DNA of 64,000 bases from Rhodopirellula sp. SM50 (GTDB taxonomy: Bacteria > Planctomycetota > Planctomycetia > Pirellulales > Pirellulaceae), in NCBI RefSeq assembly GCF_002289565.1, contig NZ_NTFY01000005.1, positions 62,001 through 126,000 of the forward strand, given 5' to 3'. The notes under the pieces were generated by a model. The model did not search any database. It was not told the origin of the DNA and worked only from the letters and a program-made list of their open reading frames with translations. Below, in pieces: positions 9,603 to 17,687 of the stretch (position 1 is the stretch's first letter; each line of letters starts with the position of its first letter). The translations under genes and the position numbers were made by a program.

Positions 9603-10852
9603 GTGCTCGATCGGACGTGATCATCATCGGCGGAGGCGTCATCGGATGTTGGACGGCCTGGCATCTGGCACGCGCGGGCTGCGCCGTGACGGTGCTGGAG
9701 CGGGATCGGATCGGCAGCGGGGCTTCGTCGGGCAATTGCGGTTACATCTGTCCCGGTCATGTCCATCCGCTGTGTGCCCCCGGTGCGGTCACGAATGGTT
9801 TGCGGATGATGGCGAAGTTCGGTGGGGCGTTGTCGATCACGCCACGCTGGGATCCGGCGCTGTGGCGGTGGTTGCTACGGTTCGCCAAACATTGCAACGC
9901 AGCTGATTTTCGGGACGCGTCAAACGCCCGTCATGCGCTGTTGAAATCGTCCCGGGCGCAATACCAATCGTTCGCGTCTCAACACGCAACGCGACTGCGA
10001 TGGCAAGAACGCGGCTTGTTGTTGGTGTATCGATCGGTCCGTGATTTCGAAGCCTACGAGGAATCGGCGTCTCAGTTGCGACGCGATTTCGGATTGCGTC
10101 TGGATCGTTATGACGGAGACGCCATTTTGCAGCTGGAACCGACGCTGCGTGATTCGCTGGCCGGTGGTTGGCATTTCCCCGACGACGCGCACCTTTGCCC
10201 GAGTGCCTTGTTGGATCAGTTGCGTGACGAGATTGAAGCATCCGGCGGTGTGTTTCGTGAGCAGACGGAAATCGAATCGTTGCATGTCGACGGCCCGGCG
10301 TTGACGTCGGTTCAGACGACTCGAGGAGACCGATTGTCGGCCGATGCGTTTGTGTTGGCGACCGGCGCGGAAGCGTCGAAGTGGGGACGCTCGCTCGGTT
10401 GTCGGATCCCCGTGATTCCCGGCAAGGGCTACTCGGTGACCTTTGACGACGCGACCGGCATGCCCAAAACGCCATTGATTTTTGAGGAGGATCACGTCGC
10501 GGTCACCCCGCTGGGAGACTCCTTTCGGATCGGTTCGACGATGCAGTTGACCGGATTTGATCGTTCGATTCCGCCGTCCCGGATCGAGTTGCTCAAACGC
10601 TCGGCGAGAGAACACCTGCGGGTTGAATTGCCGCGGGCAACCGAGACGCCTTGGTCAGGCTGGCGACCGATGATGCCCGACGGATTGCCGTGCATCGGTC
10701 GTTCGCCCCGCGCGGCCAACGCGTTTGTCGCCGCCGGCAACGGTATGATCGGCATGGCGTCCGGGCCCGCGACGGGACAGTTGGCCGCCGAATTGGTGCT
10801 CGGAAACGAGCCCCACCTTGACCCGACGCCCTATCGCCTGGAGCGTTTTTAA
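9599..10852 (+). CDS. FAD-dependent D-amino-acid oxidoreductase, probable cis-4-hydroxy-D-proline dehydrogenase
   Basis: DAO/DadA-like flavoprotein, 417 residues. The N-terminal FAD motif is VIIIGGGVIGCWTAWHLARAG, followed by LERDRIGSGASSGNCGYI, typical of the single-subunit D-hydroxyproline dehydrogenases and D-amino-acid dehydrogenases. The C-terminus carries WSGWRPMMPDGLPCIGR and GNGMIGMASGPATG, the usual substrate/FAD closing segments. Its ATG overlaps the stop of the epimerase gene (ATGA), so the two are translated together. The expected reaction is oxidation of cis-4-hydroxy-D-proline to 1-pyrroline-4-hydroxy-2-carboxylate, the substrate of the product of the next gene. The D-hydroxyproline assignment relies on the neighbours; the fold assignment does not. 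Confidence 0.9.
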   Translation: MSARSDVIIIGGGVIGCWTAWHLARAGCAVTVLERDRIGSGASSGNCGYICPGHVHPLCAPGAVTNGLRMMAKFGGALSITPRWDPALWRWLLRFAKHCNAADFRDASNARHALLKSSRAQYQSFASQHATRLRWQERGLLLVYRSVRDFEAYEESASQLRRDFGLRLDRYDGDAILQLEPTLRDSLAGGWHFPDDAHLCPSALLDQLRDEIEASGGVFREQTEIESLHVDGPALTSVQTTRGDRLSADAFVLATGAEASKWGRSLGCRIPVIPGKGYSVTFDDATGMPKTPLIFEEDHVAVTPLGDSFRIGSTMQLTGFDRSIPPSRIELLKRSAREHLRVELPRATETPWSGWRPMMPDGLPCIGRSPRAANAFVAAGNGMIGMASGPATGQLAAELVLGNEPHLDPTPYRLERF

Positions 10853-10959
10853 AAACAGCCGACCGCTGCGACGGCCGATTCAATTCCATTGTTTGACGCC
10901 GACGCGTCCTTATCCGTTCCCATCCATCCGCGACCTCTAACCACCAACAGACCAAACAG

Positions 10960-11925
10960 ATGACGACAGAAACTCAATCGGCCACCACCATTGACGACAG
11001 TGTGTTTCGCGGCTGCCTGCCGGCGATCATGACGCCCATCGGTGACGACGGTCGGCCCGATTTCGATGCCATGGTGCTGCACGCTTCCAATCTGGTCGCT
11101 GCCGGCATGACCGGTGTCGTGTATTGCGGATCGATGGGGGATTGGCCGCTGATGACGGACGAGCAACGCCGCGAAGGTGTCGCCCGATTGGTCGCTGCGG
11201 GATTGAAGGTCGTCGTGGGGACCGGGGCGCAGAGTCCGATCATCGCGGCCGAGCACGCCGCACACGCCGCCGAAGTCGGCGCGGCCGGTTTGATGGTGAT
11301 CCCACGCTTGCTTTCACGCGGCATTTCCGAAGCCGCACAGGAGGACCATTTCGGACGCGTCCTGTCCGCCGCACCCCAATTGCCGGCCGTCATTTACAAC
11401 AGTCCCTATTACGGCTATCAAACCAAAGCCGGGCTTTATGGGCAGCTTCGCAAGGCGCATCCGAACCTAGTCGGATTCAAAGAGTTTGGTGGCGCCGAAT
11501 CACTCAGCTATGCGGCCGAACACATCACCTCGTCCGCTGACGGAGGATTGCTGTTGGTCGGCGTCGACACGCAAGTTTATTTCGGATTCTTGCGGTGTGG
11601 TGCACAGGGGGCGATCACCGGCATCGGAAACTGTTTGCCTAGCGAAGTGCTTCACTTGGTCGACCTCTGCCGTCGCGCCGCGGGCGGTGATTGCGAAGCC
11701 CGACGGTACGCCAAGGAGTTGGATGAAGCCTTGGCGGTGTTGTCAAAATACGATGAAGGCCCCGATCTGACGCTCTACTATCGATTGATCGCCGCCGAGA
11801 CGATTGATCCGATCTACCGCCGACCGGCGCTGGAGTCGGATCGGTTGAGTCCGTCCCAAGAACGGTACGCGCTGAATCAATTGCGCCTGTTTCAAGCCTG
11901 GTGGGAAAACTGGCCCGGTCGGTGA
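10960..11925 (+). CDS. DapA/NanA-family lyase, probable 1-pyrroline-4-hydroxy-2-carboxylate deaminase
   Basis: TIM-barrel enzyme of the dihydrodipicolinate synthase family, 321 residues. The Schiff-base lysine is Lys174 in VGFKEFGG; the catalytic tyrosine lies in VIYNSPYYGYQTKAG; the GSMGDWPLM loop replaces the GTTGE loop of true DapA. These departures, and its place 107 bp after the D-hydroxyproline oxidase gene, point to the deaminase that turns pyrroline-4-hydroxy-2-carboxylate into 2-ketoglutarate semialdehyde. The semialdehyde dehydrogenase that would finish the pathway is not in the window. A generic aldolase/lyase of the family is the alternative. Confidence 0.86.
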   Translation: MTTETQSATTIDDSVFRGCLPAIMTPIGDDGRPDFDAMVLHASNLVAAGMTGVVYCGSMGDWPLMTDEQRREGVARLVAAGLKVVVGTGAQSPIIAAEHAAHAAEVGAAGLMVIPRLLSRGISEAAQEDHFGRVLSAAPQLPAVIYNSPYYGYQTKAGLYGQLRKAHPNLVGFKEFGGAESLSYAAEHITSSADGGLLLVGVDTQVYFGFLRCGAQGAITGIGNCLPSEVLHLVDLCRRAAGGDCEARRYAKELDEALAVLSKYDEGPDLTLYYRLIAAETIDPIYRRPALESDRLSPSQERYALNQLRLFQAWWENWPGR

Positions 11926-11936
11926 CCCGACCAGAA

Positions 11937-12093
11937 GAAAGTGGCGTAAGCTTCCAGCTTGCGACCCCCGAGCCGCAGGCTCGTTCCAAGGCTCTGCCTT
12001 GGGACGGGATGGACCGGAGGCTCCGCCTCCTAGCATGCGAGGCGGGAGCCTCGCGTGATGTGCGTTCCCAGGCGGGAGCCTGGGAACGAGATC
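11937..12093. repeat. Palindromic repeat cluster
   Basis: It begins with the unit GTGGCGTAAGCTTCCAGCTT, whose core AAGCT-TCC-AGCTT is an inverted repeat. Hairpin units follow, GCTCGTTCCAAGG/CCTTGGGACG and GTTCCCAGGCGGGAGCCTGG. The same first unit recurs at about 17367, 19073, 19164 and 51985. It lies between convergent genes and may end transcription. Confidence 0.6.
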
Positions 12094-12097
12094 CAGA

Positions 12098-12475
12098 TCA
12101 ACGCTTCGGCTTGACCAGACAATGGAATCCGAAGCAGGGTTCTTCGTCTTCGCGTTCCTTTTCGGCGGCCGTCAGGATCTCCTGGACCTGCGCCATCCGC
12201 TGCGGATTCAAGGCCACCGAAATCACGCGTTGCTGGCCGTCGGCCCCGAGCGCGACGGTGGTCAGCACGGCGACCGTGTCATCGTGCTGCAACGCCTGGA
12301 TGATGTGCTGGCCGACTTGTGCTTCGGGATTGCGGATTGTCGTGACGAATTGTGCGATCGCGTCCTTCCGCTGTTCGCCGGAGGACACCTGATTCGGTTG
12401 GGTGGGATTGGCGGGAACCGAATTCGCCGGTGTCGGTGTTTGGGGATCAGGGGTCTCGTCGGCCGATTGGCTCAT
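12098..12475 (-). CDS. Conserved-looking hypothetical protein (125 aa)
   Basis: Not recognised. The N-terminal third is rich in Pro, Thr, Asn and Gln and is probably disordered. The rest reads as a compact domain (RKDAIAQFVTTIRNPEAQVG, ALQHDDTVAVLTTVALGADG, QRVISVALNPQRMAQVQEIL) ending in CFGFHCLVKPKR. There is no signal peptide or membrane segment, so it is probably cytoplasmic. The start is the ATG at 12475. It has its own transcription unit, convergent with the hydroxyproline operon. The regular alternation of helix- and strand-like segments and the codon-position GC bias support a real gene. Confidence 0.65.
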   Translation of the reverse strand: MSQSADETPDPQTPTPANSVPANPTQPNQVSSGEQRKDAIAQFVTTIRNPEAQVGQHIIQALQHDDTVAVLTTVALGADGQQRVISVALNPQRMAQVQEILTAAEKEREDEEPCFGFHCLVKPKR

Positions 12476-12698
12476 TCCGGATTTCCGTTCGAGGAGAAGA
12501 CTTGGGGGCAGCGGGCCAGATTGCTCGACCCGCTATTGCCCTCAATGATAATGCAGATCGATTCGGGCGGTGAGAACTGAGTTTCCGAGGGAAACGCCGC
12601 GATCGGGACTTCTCCGCGCCCCAAAACCCTGCGAATAGGAACTGGCCTACAACGGAAACAAGCGTCCAACCCGATCGACAGCCCAAAGAGCATTGACC

Positions 12699-13664
12699 AT
12701 GACCCCAACCACGTTGCCCGATGGCGTCCATCAGCATGAAAAGGTCATTAACACGATTCCCGGCTGGGGACCGCTGAGCATTGGCATCGCCCTGATTGTT
12801 TTCGCCCCTTGCTCAATCGTTGTGGGAGCAATCAGCGGAGCCAACGGGCCGATTTTGATTCCGTTGGGCGTGTTGATGTTGATCGCGGGGATTGGCACGC
12901 TGTTCGGGCTGATGGCGATCGCACCGAACAACTCGCGGGTGCTGCTGTTGTTCGGTCAATACAAAGGCACGGTCAAACGATCAGGCTTCGTTTGGGTGAA
13001 CCCGTTCTATTCAAAGAAAAGGGTCAGCTTGCGGATCCGCAACTTCGAGACCGGTTCGTCGACCAAGCCGGAAACGAAGAACAAAGAAGGCGTCGTGACG
13101 CAGCCCAAGACGCGTTCGGCGGGTAAACCGTCCAAGGTCAATGATCGCGACGGGAATCCGATCGAGATTTCGGCGGTGGTCGTTTGGAAAGTCGTCGATA
13201 CGGCGGAAGCCCTGTTCGAGGTCGATGACTTTGAGAATTTTGTCGAAGTCCAAAGCGAGGCCGCGCTCCGCAGTTTGGCGACACGCTATCCGTATGACAG
13301 TCGAGACGATGAGCAGTCGTTGCGGGGCAGCACCGATGAGATCTGTGATCGGTTGCGCGACGACATCCAGGAACGATTAGAAAAGGCAGGTGTCCAGGTC
13401 CTGGAAGCCCGCATCAGTCACTTGGCGTATGCACCCGAGATCGCGGCGGCGATGCTGCAGCGTCAACAAGCATCCGCCGTCGTCGCCGCTCGGACCAAGA
13501 TCGTCGACGGTGCCGTCGGGATGGTGGAGATGGCGCTGGAGCATCTCAAGCGAGACAACATCGTCGAACTCGATGCGGCCCAGCGGGCGGCACTCGTTTC
13601 CAATTTGCTGGTCGTCCTCTGCAGCGACCGTCACACCCAGCCCGTCGTGCAAACCGGGGCCTGA
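12699..13664 (+). CDS. SPFH/Band 7 domain membrane protein
   Basis: Stomatin/flotillin-like membrane scaffold. The start is ATG 12699, two codons after a TTG. Two hydrophobic segments (about residues 25-50 and 54-75, e.g. GPILIPLGVLMLIAGIGTLFG) anchor the N-terminus. The SPFH domain follows (RVLLLFGQYKGTVKRSGFVWVNPF, DRDGNPIEISAVVVWKVVDT, RLRDDIQERLEKAGVQVLEARISHLAYAPEIAAAMLQRQQA; shortened here by commas), with the typical insertion of a Lys/Thr-rich linker between strands. The C-terminal helix is AVGMVEMALEHLKRDNIVEL. Length of 321 residues suits the family. No NfeD-type partner protease is adjacent, so its role is unknown. Confidence 0.85.
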   Translation: MTPTTLPDGVHQHEKVINTIPGWGPLSIGIALIVFAPCSIVVGAISGANGPILIPLGVLMLIAGIGTLFGLMAIAPNNSRVLLLFGQYKGTVKRSGFVWVNPFYSKKRVSLRIRNFETGSSTKPETKNKEGVVTQPKTRSAGKPSKVNDRDGNPIEISAVVVWKVVDTAEALFEVDDFENFVEVQSEAALRSLATRYPYDSRDDEQSLRGSTDEICDRLRDDIQERLEKAGVQVLEARISHLAYAPEIAAAMLQRQQASAVVAARTKIVDGAVGMVEMALEHLKRDNIVELDAAQRAALVSNLLVVLCSDRHTQPVVQTGA

Positions 13665-13693
13665 TTACCAGTCCTCGTTCCCGGGCTCCAGCC

Positions 13694-13825
13694 CTATGCC
13701 GTGAACGATTTATCTCCTGTGTTTTGAAAGGTGTTAGCGGCCGGGCGCGAGCCCTCCGGTTCCGCATCTTTGTCAAAAGACCGGAGGGCTCGCGCCCTGC
13801 CGCTAAAAAATCGTTCACGGCATAG
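13694..13825 (+). repeat. Nested-palindrome element, copy 1
   Basis: A 132-bp hairpin. The outer arms CTATGCCGTGAACGATTT (13694-13711) and AAATCGTTCACGGCATAG (13808-13825) are perfectly complementary. Inner arms TTAGCGGCCGGGCGCGAGCC and GGGCTCGCGCCCTGCCGCTAA lie inside them. The asymmetric loop and spacers align with copies at 45203-45329 (inverted) and 53833-53984 (same orientation), so it is one family rather than chance hairpins. Confidence 0.8.
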
Positions 13826-13954
13826 GGGCTCCAGCCTGGGAACGGGATGGGGAGGAGGCTCCGCCTCGGGCTGTGCAAAATCGCCGTCTCGCGCCATCGC
13901 TAAATCTCTACCGAATCGATTATGCGATGGACCATCGATGAGCATAGAGCGGTT

Positions 13955-14125
13955 GGGCATCAAAAACACGATTGACATCAGCCGATTCGCGCAAGCGTTC
14001 GGGCCTCGGCAACCACGGAGGGCCCGTAGGCTGGCGCCAAACGGCTGATCCCAAGAAGCCCCCGAGGGAATGGAAACCGCCAAAATCCTGCGAAGGAATA
14101 CACGTTTCAACGGAGAGATTTTGCG
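13955..14125 (+). repeat. 171-bp dispersed repeat, copy 1
   Basis: Aligns without gaps to 58018-58188, with about ten mismatches by eye. It contains an inverted pair ATCAGCCG/CGGCTGAT and a nested GGGCCTC/GAGGGCCC pair, so it could fold as RNA or DNA. A short TTG-initiated frame runs through both copies, but there is no evidence that it is translated. The rest of the 13665-14368 gap is repeats and the operator below. Confidence 0.8.
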
Positions 14126-14262
14126 CAGCCCAGGCTCCGCCTCCGGTGATTGCGAGGCGGGAGCCTCGCGGAAAACTCGTTCCCAGGCGGGAGCCTGGGA
14201 ACGAGTGGCGAGGCAAGCAGGACGCTTACCCCACTTGGCAAGCAGGATGCTTACCCCACTTG
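14126..14262. repeat. Hairpin repeats plus AAGCAGGATGCTTACCCC units
   Basis: Holds a GTTCCCAGGCGGGAGCCTGG hairpin and two tandem copies of a unit ending CTTACCCCACTTGG. The same AAGCAGGATGCTTACCCC unit is found at about 42610 and, as AAGCAAGATGCTTACCCC, twice at about 52050-52105. No coding potential is seen. Confidence 0.55.
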
Positions 14263-14300
14263 GGAAAATGTCGAAAACCGAGCTTGACTTTACGACAGGC

Positions 14301-14326
14301 GTCATAAATAATATGACCGTTGTCAT
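14301..14326. promoter_or_regulatory. Probable BlaI-family operator
   Basis: Three GTCAT/ATGAC half-sites stand in alternating orientation: GTCAT 14301-14305, ATGAC 14313-14317, GTCAT 14322-14326. They form the inverted repeats GTCATAAATAATATGAC and ATGACCGTTGTCAT. The site is AT-rich against its surroundings and ends 42 bp before the blaI-like start, the expected place for autorepression. The half-site differs from the TACA/TGTA core of the classical BlaI/MecI operator, so the assignment is inference from position and symmetry. Confidence 0.55.
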
Positions 14327-14368
14327 AAACGGGGTTTCGGTTTCTCTTTTTCGCTCGGTGCTCTCCGG

Positions 14369-14797
14369 ATGAAATCAACCATGCGTCTGTCCAGCGGCGA
14401 GCTGGACTTGATGGACTTGTTGTGGCGTGAAGGGCCGCTGACGCTGGCCCAGGCCCACGAGCGTTTCGGCGCCGAGACGGTCGGTTACACCACCATGCAA
14501 ACGCGTTTGAATCGTTTGGTGGACAAAGGCTTGGCGTCCAAGTCGGGGCGTCCGGCGGAGTACGCCGCAGCGATCGAGCGGGAGCAAGCCCAGGCGGGGC
14601 ATCTGGATCAGCTGATCTCAAAGCTCTCCGGCGGCAGTGTGGTTCCGCTGGTCGCCCAGCTGATGCAGGACCGTGAAATCAGCCGCGACGAATTGCAGGA
14701 ACTCAAACGTCTGATTCGCGACGCTGAACAGAATCCTGGCTCCGGCAAAGCTGACTCGAAACGCGGTTCCCAGGGGCGTTCGGGAGGCAAACGGTGA
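14369..14797 (+). CDS. BlaI/MecI/CopY-family repressor
   Basis: Winged-helix DNA-binding protein of 142 residues. The family pattern is clear: LSSGELDLMDLLWREGPLTL, then YTTMQTRLNRLVDKGLASKS and GRPAEYAAAIEREQA, with a C-terminal dimerisation helix (SRDELQELKRLIRD). The last 25 residues are Ser/Gly/Lys-rich and look disordered. Its stop overlaps the ATG of the M56 protease gene by one base, the classical blaI-blaR1 arrangement. It probably represses its own operon through the inverted repeats at 14301-14326, and cleavage by, or a signal from, the M56 partner would relieve it. No beta-lactamase gene is nearby, so the regulon is something else. Confidence 0.9.
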   Translation: MKSTMRLSSGELDLMDLLWREGPLTLAQAHERFGAETVGYTTMQTRLNRLVDKGLASKSGRPAEYAAAIEREQAQAGHLDQLISKLSGGSVVPLVAQLMQDREISRDELQELKRLIRDAEQNPGSGKADSKRGSQGRSGGKR

Positions 14798-17364
14798 TGA
14801 CCACGCTCTTGCAATGTCTGGTGACTGCATCGGTCATGTTAACGATCGCGTGCGGTTTGGCAGCCTTCTTGCTGCGTCGCTTTGACGTCGTGACGCCGCG
14901 TTTGCGGCAATGCCTGTTGTTCTGCGTGCTGCTGCAGGGGCTGATGCTCTTTCGGGTACCTGTCGAGCTGCCGTGGTTGGAAAGCACGCCCATCGGTGCG
15001 ACGCAATTCGCCGTCCACGACCTTGCCGAATTCACTCCTTCGGGCAGTGATGCGGTGGTCGGGAACACGCCGCTGCCTCAACGCGATCGGTCGCACGGTG
15101 ACTTTGTGTTGGCATCGAACTTGTTGTCGTCCGGGCGGACGGATCACGCCCCATGGGTGACCTCGTGGACGGAGTTTGGCGTCTTGGTTGCGTGTCTGAT
15201 TTGGATGCTGGGGATCGTTTGCATCGTGACCCGCAGCCTGTTCCGTTATGCCAAGCTATGTCGATTGGTCGATCAACTGCAACCAGCGCCGGAACCTTGG
15301 CAAGTCGAGTGGCAATTGCTTTGTTCGGGTCGCGGCTATCAGGCACCCCAAATGTTCGTCTCCGGTTCGGCGGGACCGATGCTGGTGCGTCGACCTCGCG
15401 GATACGCCTTGGTGGTCCCCGAACAATATTGGCGCTCGCTTTCCGCCGACCAGCGGCGTGGGGTGTTGTTGCACGAACTGGCTCACTTGTTTCGTCGTGA
15501 CGTTTGGCGGCAGGCCGTTGCCCGGATTGCCGTGGTGTTGCATTGGTGGAACCCTGCGGCGTGGTGGTGCGTGCGTCGTTACGAAGAATCCGCCGAATGG
15601 GCGTGCGATGAGTCACTGACACGAATGGATCCGGCGGCCGCCCGGGGCCTGGCCGCCAGTTTGGTGCAACTGGTCGAGTTTCTTGAAAACGCCACTTTGA
15701 ATCCGACCCCGATCGCTCGCGGAATGGGTGTGCAGTCGATGGCTGCTCCGCCGCTGACCGAACGCGTCACCCGTCTTCTCAATTCTTCCTCGTCCTCCAG
15801 AGAGTCTGTTATGAAACGTCTTGTTTTGGGGTTGCTCGCCGCCGGCCTGTTAACCCTCTCTGCGGTGCAATTCCGCTTGGTCGCAGCGGATGCCGATGGT
15901 CAGGGCGACTCCGGTTCCGCCGATACGTCGGCGACGTTGCAAGTGCTGTCATCGGACTCCAAGGACTTGATCCAAACGTTACGCCAGCGTTTGAATCCAG
16001 ATGACAAAGCGTCGTCGGAATTAAAACAGTTGCTCGCCAGCGAATCGGGGCAGGTCGCGTTTGCCGGCGTGATCGATCTGTTGAAAGGCAAGTATCGCGA
16101 ATCAGCTCGCGCCGAAGCGATTCCTCGTTTTGTTGAAAAACACTTTGAAGTCGCTCCGGATGGAACGCTGGCCCTGCGCACGAGCAGTCGAGTGACGGCG
16201 GATGCGTGGGTGCAACGCTCGCGGCAGTTAGGCGACGTGCTCGATTCGATGAACCGGCGAATGAACGGCGTCGCCGATCGTCTGGAGGATTCCGTCGACG
16301 TCAATCAGATGGCACGCCGCATGCTAACCGACGAGCACGTCGGCTACGCGATCATGTTGGACGAGTTTGATGGTCGCAGCGACCCGATCGAGTTGTTTCT
16401 TGGCAAGGCACTCGAAAAGATCTTGGTCCGTCGTGGCGACAAGTTGGTGGTCATTCCGACCCTGTCCGGTGACGCGCGCCGACAAATCGAGCGTTTTGAA
16501 TTGGCCACTGGCGTGTTTGACAAACTGAAGGTTGAACTTCCAATCTTCGCTGCCGAGTTCGACACACCGGACGAACGTCACGAACGTTTCGTCGCCAAGC
16601 TGAACGACCCCGCCATGGCCGCCGTCGTCGCCTTGCACATCACGAAAGATTCGACGTCCTCGCCGGCGGCTGCGGTGGACGATTTATTCGCCCAGCTGGA
16701 AAAGGTCTCCCGAGACACCGCCAAGGGGCTGGTGATCGACAATGAGGAAGCGTGGGAGAACTTGCAAGAACTGTTGGAGTTTGCTGACCGCGCCGGGAAG
16801 CGAATCGATGCGGTGCGTGACCGGTTGGTCAGGATCGCCGCCGATCTGGATACCTCCGATCCGATGACCGAACGCTTCGCCGCACAAATGAAAACTGGCG
16901 TGATCGCCTATCAAGTCGCTGTGGATGTCCCGTACGCGGAGTTTGATTTAGGCAAGCAAGTTGAAGGCATGATCTCTCAAGTGATGGAGCCTGCCGGCGC
17001 GGACCGATTGCGTGTCCGTGAGGATGCCGCGGACCAAGTCAATCAGCGCGCCGGCGAACTGCTGGCGGCCTGTCGCACGATTCGGCGTTACCTGCGCCGA
17101 ATCGATGATGTCCGCGAAAGGATGGCCGACCCAGAGTTGGCCGAGTCGCTCGATGGGCCGGGGCGGATGCTGCTGCTGACAGAGATCCGTCGCTCGGCCG
17201 AACAATCACAACTCGACGCGATGGAACTGCTGGCCAAAGAGTTTTTCGTGGTTGATGAAACGACGAATCAATTGACCGTGCATCCCGAGCGGGCCGAACT
17301 GGTCGGGCAACTGGCCGCACGAGCCAAGCAATTGGAGCAAGAACTGAAGAAGAACGATTTCTAA
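14797..17364 (+). CDS. M56 (BlaR1-like) membrane metallopeptidase with large C-terminal domain
   Basis: Probable sensor protease paired with the upstream repressor. The start is ATG 14797 (a GTG lies one codon upstream), overlapping the blaI-type stop by one base. The N-terminal part is multi-spanning (helices at about residues 5-28, 35-55 and 125-145) and carries the zinc motif HELAHLFRRDVW near residue 226 and the second-site CDESLTR segment. A further membrane helix (LVLGLLAAGLLTLSAVQF) is near residue 340. After it come about 510 residues of charged, helical sequence with no penicillin-binding motif, unlike BlaR1. The sensed signal is therefore not obviously a beta-lactam. The 855-residue length and helical C-terminus are common among planctomycete M56 proteins. 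Confidence 0.87.
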   Translation: MTTLLQCLVTASVMLTIACGLAAFLLRRFDVVTPRLRQCLLFCVLLQGLMLFRVPVELPWLESTPIGATQFAVHDLAEFTPSGSDAVVGNTPLPQRDRSHGDFVLASNLLSSGRTDHAPWVTSWTEFGVLVACLIWMLGIVCIVTRSLFRYAKLCRLVDQLQPAPEPWQVEWQLLCSGRGYQAPQMFVSGSAGPMLVRRPRGYALVVPEQYWRSLSADQRRGVLLHELAHLFRRDVWRQAVARIAVVLHWWNPAAWWCVRRYEESAEWACDESLTRMDPAAARGLAASLVQLVEFLENATLNPTPIARGMGVQSMAAPPLTERVTRLLNSSSSSRESVMKRLVLGLLAAGLLTLSAVQFRLVAADADGQGDSGSADTSATLQVLSSDSKDLIQTLRQRLNPDDKASSELKQLLASESGQVAFAGVIDLLKGKYRESARAEAIPRFVEKHFEVAPDGTLALRTSSRVTADAWVQRSRQLGDVLDSMNRRMNGVADRLEDSVDVNQMARRMLTDEHVGYAIMLDEFDGRSDPIELFLGKALEKILVRRGDKLVVIPTLSGDARRQIERFELATGVFDKLKVELPIFAAEFDTPDERHERFVAKLNDPAMAAVVALHITKDSTSSPAAAVDDLFAQLEKVSRDTAKGLVIDNEEAWENLQELLEFADRAGKRIDAVRDRLVRIAADLDTSDPMTERFAAQMKTGVIAYQVAVDVPYAEFDLGKQVEGMISQVMEPAGADRLRVREDAADQVNQRAGELLAACRTIRRYLRRIDDVRERMADPELAESLDGPGRMLLLTEIRRSAEQSQLDAMELLAKEFFVVDETTNQLTVHPERAELVGQLAARAKQLEQELKKNDF

Positions 17365-17600
17365 AGTGGCGTAAGCTTCCAGCTTGCGATCCCCACCTCG
17401 TCCCAAGGTTCCGCCTTGGGACGGAAATGACCGGAGGCTCGGGACGTCAATTCTTTTACTGCGGGATTTAGCCACCAATTAGACTCTCTCCCTCTGGGAG
17501 AGACGGCGTTTGCGCAGCAAGCAAACGCCAGAGAGGGCCGGCGCTGCAGAAGTCTTGGCGGCTAGCGCCACGATCAAATCCGTCAGTTACACAGTTGACG
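17365..17600. repeat. Palindromic repeats
   Basis: Contains GTGGCGTAAGCTTCCAGCTT at 17367, a GTCCCAAGG/CCTTGGGAC hairpin, and a CTCTCCCTCTGGGAGAG hairpin related to the CCCTC/GAGGG repeats of 1541-1735. It separates the M56 gene from the next DUF1549 gene. No gene seen. Confidence 0.55.
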
Positions 17601-17687
17601 TCCCCCGCCTCCGAGGGTGTGAGAGTGTTGCGTTGTGTGCCGATCGGGGCTCGTCTGTTTCCAGACCTAATTGCAAAGAAACTCCTC

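Noticed and set aside
13965-14307. Possible small gene in the 171-bp repeat and flank
   Set aside because: The frame begins at TTG, has no ribosome site, and continues into unrelated hairpin repeats after the shared part; the copy at 58018 ends differently.
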